Below, piece after piece: positions 17,255-27,724 of a DNA stretch of 64,000 bases. Source of the stretch: Symsagittifera roscoffensis (taxonomy: Eukaryota; Xenacoelomorpha; Acoela; Convolutidae). Both the position numbers and the translations under genes were made by a program. Every line of letters starts with the position of its first letter. Position 1 is the stretch's first letter. Location of the stretch: the NCBI RefSeq assembly GCF_963678635.1, contig NC_087064.1, positions 18,836,509 to 18,900,508 on the forward strand. Direction: 5' to 3'. A model generated the notes under the pieces. It saw only the letters and a program-made list of their open reading frames with translations, did not search any database and had not been told where the DNA came from.

Positions 17255-20200
17255 CTACCCTGCCTATATCAGGTTTCTTAGGTTCTTCGCCTGTTTCTGC
17301 TTCTAAGTCTCCTGTTTCTCTTGCTATTCTCATTTTTTTTATTATCAAGTTTTCAGTGTGGGTAAGTCCTACCCCCACTCCCCGGACAAAAATATCCATC
17401 GGCGTCCCCGTCGATCGCATGCCGGGTATTAAGTCAAGGTTAGAAGCTGGAATGAGAAGTTGTCCTTCCTGGGCAGCCCAGGAAGGATCATCTCGTTCGG
17501 TCTTAATGTATTTCGCGCTTTCGCGATCTACGTCTTGAATCGTAACGTTGGTCTCTTTAGGGTCTGATGTCATTTCGTTTAGCCACTCTAAGACGGGCAG
17601 GTTCGTCAGGTCTTGTTCATTTGACTGCTGTTGCTCATCGTCGAATTCTACTTCGGGTTTCGACCAGTCGTCAACCCACTCATCGTTGTGATCATCGACT
17701 ATGTCAATGTCTTGTGACACGGTTATTTCCTCTAAACCCACTACTTCCTCCACTATTTTCTTTAGATCTATCCTATCCACTACAAAGTCGTCACCGTAAG
17801 GATTGTATTTCTTTCTTTGTCTCGTCCCGTCCTTCTGACGAGTCTGAATCGTGAACGGAAGATCTGGTTCCAAGTTCTTGGGAACCTCTGTCTGTTCGGG
17901 ATCCCGCCAATCCTCTTCTGCGTAGGGTAAGGTTTCATCTTCCGCTTCGATCTGTTCGTTTGGATCCAGGTCCAATGGTGTATCCGTACCTTCCTCTACG
18001 ACCTCGTTTCCATCGTTCTTCTCCCTGGTGCCTTTTTCATTGACCTCACAAGCAGGATCCATCATTAAATAATCCCCTTCTTCCATGTCTGCAGGTATAC
18101 ACCAGTCTTCTGTCGATGGATTGTGTGGCTTGATGTTCTCGTAGTGGGCGGCTCGGCCAGTACTCAGTCTATAAAAGCGTCCCTCTTGGTGCACCTCCGT
18201 AATCATGAAGGGTCCCCTCCATTTCTTTAGAAGTTTCTTTGTCCCTTTCGGTGGTATAACGTTCTGAAATACCCATACATAGTCTCCCACCGAGTAAGCT
18301 TTTGCGCCAGCTGCTTTCTTGTCGAATCTTTTCTTTTGCCTTGCCTGTGCTTGCTGAGTATTTCGTCTACACAGATCGTTCAACTCCTGTTGACGTCTGA
18401 TCACATCCCTTACGTAAACCGGTGGAGATGTTTTCTTTCCCTCATACTCTGGGTAGAAGAATGTCAAGGGTAAAGACTTCTCGTGTCCCGTCAGCATCAT
18501 GTGTGGACTGACTCCAGTGGTGGAGTGTTGCGTGCTATTATAAGCTCCCATCACCTGTGGAAGGAATCTGTCCCAATCGGTCATGTACCTGGAACAATAT
18601 ACCCTCAGCATCGACACTAACGTTCTATTCTGTCTTTCCACCAAGCCATTCGTCTGAGGGTGGTATGTCGTGGAGTGAGCCTGAGCGACTTGTGACCGTC
18701 TCATAAGCTCTTTCGTAAGATCGCCTACGAAAGCCGTTCCATTGTCCGATTGAAACGTCATTGGACAACCATGTCTTGCTATCCACGTATTGATCAGGTG
18801 GTCGCATGTCTCTTCCGCCGAGGCAGTGATGCAGGGCACGGCCTCTGCATACTTCGTGAAGTGATCTATCATGACCAAGACTTGGTTGTAACCGCTGTCT
18901 GTCATGCATATCTTCTGGTGATCTATCTGCACCACCTCGTTGAATTCAGACGACTCAATTGATTGTAAAGGAAATCGCAACTTCCTAGGATCCTTGACCT
19001 GTTGGCATGACAGACATGCTGTCACCCATTTCTCGCATGCCTTTTTCATCCCAGGCCACTCAAAGCGCTTCAGGATCCTCTGATACACTTTGTCGATCCC
19101 TTGATGGCCCATCTGATCATGCGACCTGAATAATAGTTCTGTCTGATAGAGTTGCGGCAACACTATCGCGTTATATTTGTATAAGACCTTGTCTTCTTCT
19201 CTTCTCCTGCAAGCCACGATCCCGTCCTTGTTCAGATACAATCTCCCCTCCTTCTGCATGAAGTATTGTCTCAGGATCCTATAGCTGTCTTCTTCCAGGT
19301 CACCCTTGTCAGGTGCACCGTTTTCTATCCACCTTTTTAGGTTGCTTGTCATGCGATCATTTCTCTGCGCCCTTAGAAGGTCCGAGAGTCTGTATCTCGC
19401 CTTCAAGTACGTCTTCATGACTCTCATCTGACTATTCAGCTCGTTGGGCTGATGTGTGTCTTCTTCCATCTTAACGCACCAAATCTTCGCCAACGGTTGT
19501 GTTTCTTGCTGAAACGGCTGAAGATCAGTCCTGACTACCTCTTTCTGCGGCAACAGGCTTATCGAACGTTTCGATACCGCTATCGTTTCTAAGTCATCCG
19601 CTGCGTTGTCAAAGACTCCTTCGCTTGGTATTAGGTAGCGATCACTGTCAGGATCCTGGTACACCTCTCTGTCCAGGTCTCTCGCCCGAGTTTCCACTAG
19701 TAGCGTGCGTATCGCCAGTTCTGACAGTTCGGATCCCGAAGTCGAATTCCTGTCGGAATAGGTATCCATTCCTGAGTTTCGGGATTCACCATCCGTCGAA
19801 GGTGTTGTGCTGGAGACTGCACGCTCCTCCAGATCATGTCTGTATTTCCTTCGCATCCATCTGAACTCCCCGGACAAAACCTTGTTCTCTAGGTCCTGTT
19901 TCTCATCAGGAATTTTCTCGTCTATCTCGGACTCCCCGGACCAATTCACTTGTCCCGGGTGTTGATCTTGTGATCGCTGGTTTTTCTCTTTATCCTTCTC
20001 CCCGGACAAATAGTCTTGCAGCAGATTTTGTTTTACAACTTCACCCTCTTTATCCCGGTCTACAAAGGTGACAGTTTTCTTTTGCTTGCCGCTCTCCTGT
20101 CCTTTCTGTCCGTAAGAAGTACTGGTTAAAATCTCTTGGGGTATTGAGGATACTAGTTGCTGAACTATTGTCCTACAATCCCTCTCGTTCTCTTCGTGTT

Positions 20201-20927
20201 GTCGTCTGGACGGCATGATCTTGACCTTCTCACTGACTGTTAGCAATGTCACTGCTGCTGTCCACTCGGGGTTATCTCTGGTCACTTCTCTTTCTAACAA
20301 TCCACCCAGCATCCGCATCACTTGGGGTGTGACTTGCACCGTTCTATCCAAAAATGAGAGGCTGTTTATATTCATGCGAGAGAGTTCTTGCTGGACCAGG
20401 TTCGAGCGCAGCAACAGATCCAATGGGACCGGGTCCTCCCTTGACAGGATCTTTATCTCGGCTGCTTTCTCTACAGGTAACTCAGGATGCCCTGGAATTG
20501 GATGTCCAGACTTATCCAACCATCTCGTTAAGGGAAGCGCTTCATAAGTTTCTTTGTCCAGAAACGAGAATCCCTCCATTATTTCCGCCTGATTGGCCTG
20601 CTTCTGCTCCAATCTTTCATAGAACTCAGTTTTCTTGCTGAGGCTGTCAGCATTCTGGTGTTTATCACGCATCCTATGTTCGATTATCATGTGGTAGCCA
20701 TCCAGTCTTACTATCCATCTACCAATATAACTCTGATCCATCGAGTAGGTCTTCAACCAGGATAGCGCTCTGTTGTCCACGCGTAACTTGAAGGGAGCGC
20801 TCCCCAAGTATGCACGGTACTTCTCCACGAAGGTGACTACTGCAAACATTTCTGCTTTTGGTGCGCCATATTTCATCTCTGTGTCACTCAAGACCTTGCT
20901 GCCGTATGCAATGGGACGGAGAACTTC
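17238..20927 (-). CDS. pol: Pol: partial RNase H and integrase (RT missing)
   Basis: The frame opens after a TAA at 20930 and has no ATG start. Numbered from the TTG at 20891: RNase H C-terminal part about 1-88 (Glu14, Asp39 in RVDNRALSWL, Asp82 in NADSLSK); a long acidic linker about 90-560; integrase zinc finger H591, H596, C626, C629; catalytic triad Asp657 (VQIDH), Asp716 (QSDNG) and Glu752 (VERQN); GPY/F-like module near 890; then an unusual 300-residue acidic tail. The first RNase H aspartate and the entire RT are absent, because the protease frame is joined directly to mid-RNase H. Integrase inserts element cDNA into the host genome and looks intact. Confidence 0.93.
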   Translation of the reverse strand, partial: EVLRPIAYGSKVLSDTEMKYGAPKAEMFAVVTFVEKYRAYLGSAPFKLRVDNRALSWLKTYSMDQSYIGRWIVRLDGYHMIIEHRMRDKHQNADSLSKKTEFYERLEQKQANQAEIMEGFSFLDKETYEALPLTRWLDKSGHPIPGHPELPVEKAAEIKILSREDPVPLDLLLRSNLVQQELSRMNINSLSFLDRTVQVTPQVMRMLGGLLEREVTRDNPEWTAAVTLLTVSEKVKIMPSRRQHEENERDCRTIVQQLVSSIPQEILTSTSYGQKGQESGKQKKTVTFVDRDKEGEVVKQNLLQDYLSGEKDKEKNQRSQDQHPGQVNWSGESEIDEKIPDEKQDLENKVLSGEFRWMRRKYRHDLEERAVSSTTPSTDGESRNSGMDTYSDRNSTSGSELSELAIRTLLVETRARDLDREVYQDPDSDRYLIPSEGVFDNAADDLETIAVSKRSISLLPQKEVVRTDLQPFQQETQPLAKIWCVKMEEDTHQPNELNSQMRVMKTYLKARYRLSDLLRAQRNDRMTSNLKRWIENGAPDKGDLEEDSYRILRQYFMQKEGRLYLNKDGIVACRRREEDKVLYKYNAIVLPQLYQTELLFRSHDQMGHQGIDKVYQRILKRFEWPGMKKACEKWVTACLSCQQVKDPRKLRFPLQSIESSEFNEVVQIDHQKICMTDSGYNQVLVMIDHFTKYAEAVPCITASAEETCDHLINTWIARHGCPMTFQSDNGTAFVGDLTKELMRRSQVAQAHSTTYHPQTNGLVERQNRTLVSMLRVYCSRYMTDWDRFLPQVMGAYNSTQHSTTGVSPHMMLTGHEKSLPLTFFYPEYEGKKTSPPVYVRDVIRRQQELNDLCRRNTQQAQARQKKRFDKKAAGAKAYSVGDYVWVFQNVIPPKGTKKLLKKWRGPFMITEVHQEGRFYRLSTGRAAHYENIKPHNPSTEDWCIPADMEEGDYLMMDPACEVNEKGTREKNDGNEVVEEGTDTPLDLDPNEQIEAEDETLPYAEEDWRDPEQTEVPKNLEPDLPFTIQTRQKDGTRQRKKYNPYGDDFVVDRIDLKKIVEEVVGLEEITVSQDIDIVDDHNDEWVDDWSKPEVEFDDEQQQSNEQDLTNLPVLEWLNEMTSDPKETNVTIQDVDRESAKYIKTERDDPSWAAQEGQLLIPASNLDLIPGMRSTGTPMDIFVRGVGVGLTHTENLIIKKMRIARETGDLEAETGEEPKKPDIGRVVEVIF

Positions 20928-23900
20928 TTATTGTCCTATTAATTGGTCTCTTAACATACTTTCGGTCCGGGTTTCTAATCCGTATTAGACCGTTGTTCAA
21001 ATCAATCATCACGTCAAAATTCCTGACAAAATCTCTGCCCAAGATGAATTGGTCGGCATCGTCCAGATTCTCTACCACCAGGAAGCTCATCCAAAGATCC
21101 CGTCCTCCCATGTGGAGGACCGTTATTGGTGTTCTTCCGGCTACGTAGATAGCTCCTCGATTGGCTGCAGCCAGTCGGAGATTCGTTGGAATCAGATCTT
21201 CCCGCGTGAAGCCCATTCTTTCCCAAGTTTTTATCGGCATCACACTCACTACCGCTCCTGTGTCCAGAAGCCCTGTGACTCCGATTTTTGTTCCGTTGGT
21301 GTCGAGCAGATGTGCTGTCACATCTGCTTCATATCCAATGTGTACTGCGTCTTGTTCCATCATGGCGTCATGGCCTATCCTGCAGACCTTGAGTTCCTCT
21401 TCTCCCAAATAGATCTGCCCTATTTGGTCATCATCCGTTGTTACATAAGTCCTGGTGTAGATACTGATCCCATCCACGTTCAGCATCACTTGATACGGCC
21501 CATAGACTTCTAGGTAGCGTCCATGAAGTTTCTTCATGCGAGGGCCACCCGTGGTCAGTAGTGCCCTCACAGCCCTCGACTCGGTGCGTGGCTCCATCTG
21601 CCTCAGATAGTCTGCATATGTGTCCAAATGCATCAAAGTGAACTCAGACGGTTCACTCAGATTTCTGATTACCTGATGCCCTGCCACCGAGATTATCGAC
21701 TGTATTTTACTTCCTTGCGGTGCCATACCGAACCTCTGACCAGAGATAACATTAAGTTTCATGCTCAAGCTGCTTGGTACTTTTGCCTCTTCAACTTCCG
21801 TTGCTTCAAAGGCGTTCAGTTGCTCCTGTAATTTTTCATTCTCCAGCTCGAGTTTTACCTTTTGTTCAATCTCTTTCGTCACTAGTTCCTGTTGTACTCT
21901 ATTTATAGCATCCCTCGCAGCTGCCCTATAATCGATTTTGAAGTCATCGGCCGCAGTTGCTGGTTCCGGTTCACGTGCTTCCTCTGTTACCGCTTGCATC
22001 TTCTTTGCTACCAGCTCTTGAGGTTTATCCTTTCTGCGTGCCTCCGCTTCACTCAAAAGTCGAGCCTTGCTGGCTTTCACTCCTGACAAAGCTTCTTCAT
22101 GTCTTGGATGCTTGATGTCTGCCACTGCATCCCAGAATTGCGGACAATCTGATTTAAAATGACCTTCCAAGTTACAAAAGAAACACCTCGGGCCGAATTT
22201 CGCAATTACTCCTCTCATGAAATCTTCATGATCCAACTCTGACGCATCTTCGTCCTCGAGGCTAAAGCCTATTGCTTTCATGCCTTGTTTGTAAGCTGGG
22301 CATGCTGACACATGATGGTCTGTTGAACTGCAATTAGCACAAGAACGTCTCTTGTCCATATCATCCCTCGGTTTATACCAATTGTTCCCTTGGTTTGCTG
22401 GTCCGTTGTTAAAATTGCCATAATTGTTATTGTAATATCCAGATCTCGAAGGAGGTTTCAACAAAAGATACTCTTTTGATTTGAGCCTCAACTCCTCCGG
22501 TGTTGGCGCATTAGTTGATAGTGGTGTGTAATGCGTTGCTAGCATCGTACGAAGTTCATCATTTTTCACACCATCGATGAATTTTGAGGCTACGGCCAGG
22601 TTCATCCTTCGGTTTGACTCATCCGGTTGGCTGCGTCTTCTCAGCATTTCCAAATCATCGAGAAACTTGTCTATGGTTTCATCCTCTCGTTGCCTCCGTT
22701 TCTCGAAGCGCATCATCGCCTGGTGCCCCTGCACCCCTGATCCGAAACGGTTTAACAAGATTTCGAAGATTTTCTCTGCAGTGTCACGTTGATACTGTTT
22801 CTTGGCCATGACACAGTTCAGGGCTGTCCCTTCTAAGTTGCTGGTGAGCGCGCTGCATTCCTGTCTCTCCGACAAGTCCTCTTCCTCGAAATGCAGCTTC
22901 ATTACCTCTATCCAGGTATCAATACAGCCATCAGATTCGTCTTTGTAGCATCTTGGTTTCTTAAAGACTCTTCTGGACTTCTCACTGCGTTCATTGGTTC
23001 TTGATAACCTCGTCAGGAATGTCTCTAAAGACCTGTTCAGGGGTTCAAATGCTGTGGCCATTGCCGTAGCATCCCTTGAGTGTCCCGCTTGAGTGTCCTC
23101 ACACCTTGTCGAAGGCTCTGTGTGCGGTGCATCCCTGCAATCCGAATCACCATGAGCGTTTCCCGCTTGGCCCATGTGACTCCTCCTCGGGCTTGTATGC
23201 CCCATGTTGCCAGAATCGCTTCTCCCAGTCGCATGTGTGCTTTGCGTTGGTCGTTCGTTCGAGGTTTGTCTGTTCCCCGTTGAACTTGCTCTACTGTTCG
23301 GGCCCCATGCTGTATTACCCCTTGTGGCATAGCCTGATGAACTGCCCCTGCCTCTAGTTCGTTGTTGATGTTCATTGAAATTCACCCTCGGCTCCCTGCT
23401 GGGACCTCCCGAGTTCGGTTCTCCTTCTTTTGGTCCACTCTTGCTGCTTAGTAGCCCGTCCAACCTATCCATGATAGCCTGAGTTCGCCTCTCCATCATC
23501 GCGTCTATCTTTGTGTCAAGAGACCCAAGAGATTGCTCTTGCTGAATTCTTAACTTCTCCATGTCGGCTCTTAAGCGTAACTCCCTCTGTTCTGCCTCTC
23601 TTGTCATTCGCGACAAGTTCCTCGTCATATGTTCGTCCGTTCTTTCTTTCAAGCGTTTTTCGCTTCTGCCAACTTCTTGTCTGTTGCGGTTTATTTCTTC
23701 CCGCAGACTTTCTCTTTCAATGGGAACTGCTCTTTCTAGTTCACTCATCCTTATCGACATCTGTTCATTTTGTTCTCCTAAACTGCCCACTATGTTGTTT
23801 AAGGCTTCCTCTAGTAATGCCCCGTTATCCATGAGTGGCGTCACTAGTGGTGGTGTAACCCTGTCGGTCCCAGGTAACTTCGTGCTTGTCGAGATCCGGG

Positions 23901-24726
23901 CCTTGACTCTCTGCTTCAACGTCTTTTCATTATTTAATTCAGGATCCATTAACGCATTGCCAAGCCCTCTGGTTCTACTCTCTCCAGGTTGTGGCTCCGA
24001 ACTTGTCCTAATCGCGAAGTCCTTTGACTGGCCCGGTGTGTTTGCCCCTTTGCTTATCGTTGTCACTACACCAAATTTGTCCATGGTTCCAGTCTCTCTT
24101 CCGACGTGTGCCTCACTCTCCTGGATCGAACTATTGAGGCTGACTTGAGATCCAAAGTCCCCTTGCTCCTCTTCATCCTCTTCCTCCTGGGACTCACCAT
24201 CGTTTCCTGCTCCTCCTCCCATGCTGAATGGAAAGATGTTTCCGAAGGTGTTCTTCATTCTTTCTGAGAACGATGATGAGGTTGTTTGTTTCCCAGTTCC
24301 GCTTGCCATCATAGTGTTGTCTGTCGGAGATCTTCTAGTTGCCGTTACTTCAGTTGAGATGTCGGACAGTTCCGACATCTCTTCTCGATCCAATGTGCCG
24401 GTGGAAGTGGCAAAATCATGGCCTTGTTCTACCGGGGTTGATTCACTCGCCAGCCTTCTGCCTCTTCCTTCCAATCCATTTACTCCCTGGTTGTCGTTCA
24501 TGGTATGGTCCGTATTGACCTCCACTTCTAACAGTTCTCTTCGCTCTTCTGAGGTCTTCTGACTTCTCGTTTCAACCATTCTGCCTGAAACCGTCCCCCT
24601 TTTGTCAGACCGGGATCGCTTGATCCAATCCACAAAAGGATCGGTCATCGTTTTTCTTTGCTTTTCAGGTATGAATTTTCTAGAGCTATTACCTCGTTTT
24701 GGTATCCTTGACTTGTCTAAACTCAT
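20884..24726 (-). CDS. gag: Gag-protease polyprotein (1280 aa)
   Basis: It starts at an ATG. Residues 1-300 are a disordered Ser/Glu/Arg-rich extension; 310-425 is a long coiled coil; 595-755 is the retrotransposon Gag capsid region (CIDTWIEVMKLHF to LKSKEYLLL). Two CCHC zinc knuckles follow, at 797-810 (CANCSSTDHHVSAC) and 848-861 (CFFCNLEGHFKSDC). A second coiled coil lies at about 940-975. The aspartic protease is at about 1130-1250, with LLDTGAVVSV at 1153-1162 and ILGRDFVRNFDVMID at 1228-1242. Gag is far larger than usual. The last 20 codons are out of frame with RNase H and mark the deletion junction. Confidence 0.95.
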   Translation of the reverse strand: MSLDKSRIPKRGNSSRKFIPEKQRKTMTDPFVDWIKRSRSDKRGTVSGRMVETRSQKTSEERRELLEVEVNTDHTMNDNQGVNGLEGRGRRLASESTPVEQGHDFATSTGTLDREEMSELSDISTEVTATRRSPTDNTMMASGTGKQTTSSSFSERMKNTFGNIFPFSMGGGAGNDGESQEEEDEEEQGDFGSQVSLNSSIQESEAHVGRETGTMDKFGVVTTISKGANTPGQSKDFAIRTSSEPQPGESRTRGLGNALMDPELNNEKTLKQRVKARISTSTKLPGTDRVTPPLVTPLMDNGALLEEALNNIVGSLGEQNEQMSIRMSELERAVPIERESLREEINRNRQEVGRSEKRLKERTDEHMTRNLSRMTREAEQRELRLRADMEKLRIQQEQSLGSLDTKIDAMMERRTQAIMDRLDGLLSSKSGPKEGEPNSGGPSREPRVNFNEHQQRTRGRGSSSGYATRGNTAWGPNSRASSTGNRQTSNERPTQSTHATGRSDSGNMGHTSPRRSHMGQAGNAHGDSDCRDAPHTEPSTRCEDTQAGHSRDATAMATAFEPLNRSLETFLTRLSRTNERSEKSRRVFKKPRCYKDESDGCIDTWIEVMKLHFEEEDLSERQECSALTSNLEGTALNCVMAKKQYQRDTAEKIFEILLNRFGSGVQGHQAMMRFEKRRQREDETIDKFLDDLEMLRRRSQPDESNRRMNLAVASKFIDGVKNDELRTMLATHYTPLSTNAPTPEELRLKSKEYLLLKPPSRSGYYNNNYGNFNNGPANQGNNWYKPRDDMDKRRSCANCSSTDHHVSACPAYKQGMKAIGFSLEDEDASELDHEDFMRGVIAKFGPRCFFCNLEGHFKSDCPQFWDAVADIKHPRHEEALSGVKASKARLLSEAEARRKDKPQELVAKKMQAVTEEAREPEPATAADDFKIDYRAAARDAINRVQQELVTKEIEQKVKLELENEKLQEQLNAFEATEVEEAKVPSSLSMKLNVISGQRFGMAPQGSKIQSIISVAGHQVIRNLSEPSEFTLMHLDTYADYLRQMEPRTESRAVRALLTTGGPRMKKLHGRYLEVYGPYQVMLNVDGISIYTRTYVTTDDDQIGQIYLGEEELKVCRIGHDAMMEQDAVHIGYEADVTAHLLDTNGTKIGVTGLLDTGAVVSVMPIKTWERMGFTREDLIPTNLRLAAANRGAIYVAGRTPITVLHMGGRDLWMSFLVVENLDDADQFILGRDFVRNFDVMIDLNNGLIRIRNPDRKYVKRPINRTIRSSPSHCIRQQGLE

Positions 24727-25504
24727 TCTTTATTTGTCACTTTCCTATGCCTACTCTTGACTCAATTGCTAGAGACCTTATAGTTTTATTAACAATAATA
24801 ATGACACAACACAATAAATTTCACCAGATTCTATTAAATAGTGACCACGAATCCCTGTATGTTGTCAGAGTACAGTTTGTATAAAATTTATTCACACTGA
24901 CCGATTATCGGTCCAAAGATCTGGAAACTAGCACAATATGATGTTATCAGTCAATTTTAAAAGATAGTGTGCTCACTACCCAATCATGCACAGTTTAGGA
25001 TGATTTAAAATCAAAAACAAAAAATATATATTGACACAATATGAATGTATATATAAAAAAACGTATGTGTCTTGTACTCTTAGTCGGTCGCAGTACAATA
25101 GTCGAACCTGTCTTTTAAAGAAAAAGCTTTCCCTGCTTGGTGCTGCACCAAACAGACAAAACTTTGAAGGCAGTTATTTGCTCAAGTGGGCGTCTATTGC
25201 ACCCACCGAGTATTGTGTTACCTATCTGCCTTCGGACTGCCCGAGCTAGACCTACTAAAATTCTCAGGGCAGTCACTTTTCCCAAAAACGTATTATGTTT
25301 CAATCCACACGAATGAGTCACGCTCTTTTTAATTTAGACTTAGTGTCGCGAATATCCGAGTTCGGACCTGTTTTGTATTAGTCTGGTTCTTTTTGAAAGG
25401 CAAGTTACCAGTGCAGTCACTGATACCTAGCCTGTGTATTAATAACTTAATACCTCTCGCTTTTTAGTCTTTCTTTCGTTTACCTAAGTCCTTAATAAAA
25501 TAAT

Positions 25505-25745
25505 ACCCCTCCGGATTGGCACAAATAGGACCCTTCCGGACTGTCAGAATATAGACCCCTCCGGATTGGGACCCCTCCGAGTTAGTTAATAGTAGACCCC
25601 TCCGGATTTGGACCCCTCCGAATTAGCAACTATAAGACCCCTCCGGATTCGGACCCCTCCGGTTTTGTGGAAAGTAGACCCCTCCGGATTCGGACCCCTC
25701 TGACTTTGAAAAATTTCGACCCCTCCCGATTGGGAGCCCTTAGCT
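25505..25745 (-). repeat. 41-bp tandem array of a CTCCGGA motif in the leader
   Basis: Motif starts are at 25505, 25530, 25555, 25571, 25596, 25612, 25637, 25653, 25678, 25694 and 25719. After the first two steps (25, 25) the spacing alternates exactly 16 and 25 bases, a 41-base unit holding two motif copies. A degenerate twelfth copy follows 16 bases after the last. The core TCCGGA is a palindrome. It may bind Gag or a host factor; the role is unknown. Confidence 0.85.
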
Positions 25746-27694
25746 CTGTCAAAGTAGCTTTTCGTAGTTTTCTTAATTTCAGCTTATACCCCTCCGGATA
25801 CGTTCTGCGTTGCTTTTATGCTGTTTGAATTAACTGGGAAGGGTATAGGGTCCTTTCCTAGACCCCTCCGGATTGAAGTTAAGGCACTTATTTGACAATT
25901 CACACTAACGGTGAAGGGTCTTATCACTTGCCTAATTTCGACTCTATTATGGTTGACTTGTGCCTTCAGCCCTCCCTTTTTGTCTAGAACTGTCCTAAGT
26001 TACTTAGTTCAATCGCTATCAACTTTTGGTAGGGGTATAAGGGTTTTTCAGAAAAATTTATAAAACGTGAAGGGTGTACCCCTCCGGATTTGTGTAATTT
26101 GCTAAAACAATCTGAAAAAATTTTTCGAGTAATTCTCTTTCCTACTAGTAAGTTCAGCTAATTTCTGATCTAATGGTACCAAGATTGACTCGATATGCTC
26201 TGTAGTTCCAAAGTTATTAACCAAAACGTCTTTTTTTTAAACTCAAAAATTTTCTCTCTTATAGGTTCCGCCTAACTTTTTCCGCAAATCTGGTCCTTTC
26301 GACCTAAAAATTATTGATCTGAGCTCAGAAGGCCTATACTCTTCTAGTTCAATGCAAAATACCCGATCTAAAACGCTTTTGTAGAAAAAATTTGCGAAAA
26401 ACTATGCTACCTGGACCCCTCCGGATTGATGAATCCACCAAATCAAACACGTTATGTTCGATTTCTCTGCAACCCGGGGAGGCTATCGGGTAGCGGGTTT
26501 TAAAACTCGTAGATTCACTAGTGGACGTTGTCCGAACAACTATTTTTACTGTCCTAACTCAAAGATTTCAAAAAATTTTCTGATTTTATAGTGTTTCTTA
26601 CTATCAAAAATTGGGAAAATTTGGTTTTTGGTACCAAACTAGTTCCAACCACTTCCGAACTAAAGTTAACCGGTTCTACTTATTACAGTAGTGCAGTTAC
26701 GATGTAACACACTAACTTAGCGCTTTTTTCCGTTTCAAAAAATATCGATATCTCAAAAATCGCGACTTGTGGGGGGATCAAAATATCGCTATTTTGACCC
26801 TAAAAACCGGTCTGTTTTCGTTGTTTTTCACTGAAAAACGATATAAGACTATTAATATAGGCTATATAAGTAATAATATTAGTAATACTATACCCCTCCG
26901 GGTTTGTTTATTATCCGAATTAAGGTGCTTAACTCGGATATTCGCAGTTCGGTGAAGGGTCACTACAGTGCAGCACTGTCGAGCCCCCCACAGATTACTA
27001 TCTTACTTTTTGTACCAAAAGGGATACAAAACTTGTTAACGATACCCAACAGTCGATTGTTGTTGTCGTTGAGCCCCTTCTTGTTGCTCCTTGTACTGCT
27101 TGCCGGATCGGTCTTCACCCAGGACCCTTCCGAATTGAGCGCAAATCAGCTGACCCTTCCGGATTGAGCGCAATTTATCATTAACGTGCTTAAATGCTCA
27201 AATAACCCTTCAGTACAAGCCTCACAAACGGGCCACAAAATTGATCGTAACGATCCTGACTGATATAAATGCCTGTAACAACAATATATCTATCAACAAC
27301 AAACGGGGGGGTTGAATCACATCTTGTCTGGGGGGATGATTTCTACTGATTTTTTACTTTTTTACTGTTTTTGGTTTTTTCGATTATTTTTTATGTTTTT
27401 TGTTTTTCTTGGGTACTATACTATTTTTTGTTTGGTTTTACTTATATCTTTAAGTGTTTTTGGTCACAAACCACTCAGGGGATGAGGGGTTCATGATTCC
27501 CCCCACCCTTCCTGGTTCGTGAATTTTCGGTCTTAACTAGGTTAAAAAACTATTCACGGTAATCCGGAAGGCTTCCGCGTTCCGAACTACCCTTCCGCCC
27601 CGGCAGTTTAGGCCTATTAAGGGCGTTAATGTGAGCATCCGCTCGGCGCGGAGTGCTCGTTAACGGTTCCGCCGGTCATGATGTTATGAAAGAA

Positions 27695-27712
27695 TAACAC
27701 CCAGGAGCGCCA
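27695..27712 (-). other. Candidate primer binding site
   Basis: On the minus strand, 12 bases inside the 5' LTR, the sequence TGGCGCTCCTGGGTG begins with TGG as expected for pairing with a tRNA 3' CCA end. I could not assign the tRNA, and the 12-base gap is longer than usual, so this is tentative. Confidence 0.35.
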
Positions 27713-27724
27713 TAAAAACATACA

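Larger units (their letters stand above)
24727..27724 (-). other. Long 5' leader of giant element
   Basis: About 3 kb of non-coding sequence lies between the 5' LTR and the Gag ATG. Short frames occur but none looks coding. Its hallmark is a recurring motif, ACCCCTCCGGATT on the plus strand (AATCCGGAGGGGT in RNA sense), dense at 25505-25745 and scattered at about 25788, 25861, 26079, 26415, 26891, 27122 and 27151. T-rich stretches lie near 27340-27440. Leaders of this size may carry packaging and translation signals. Confidence 0.7.

Noticed and set aside
25505-25745. Array considered as a CRISPR or satellite
   Set aside because: The genome is eukaryotic; units are adjacent with an internal sub-repeat and no unique spacers, inside a retroelement leader.
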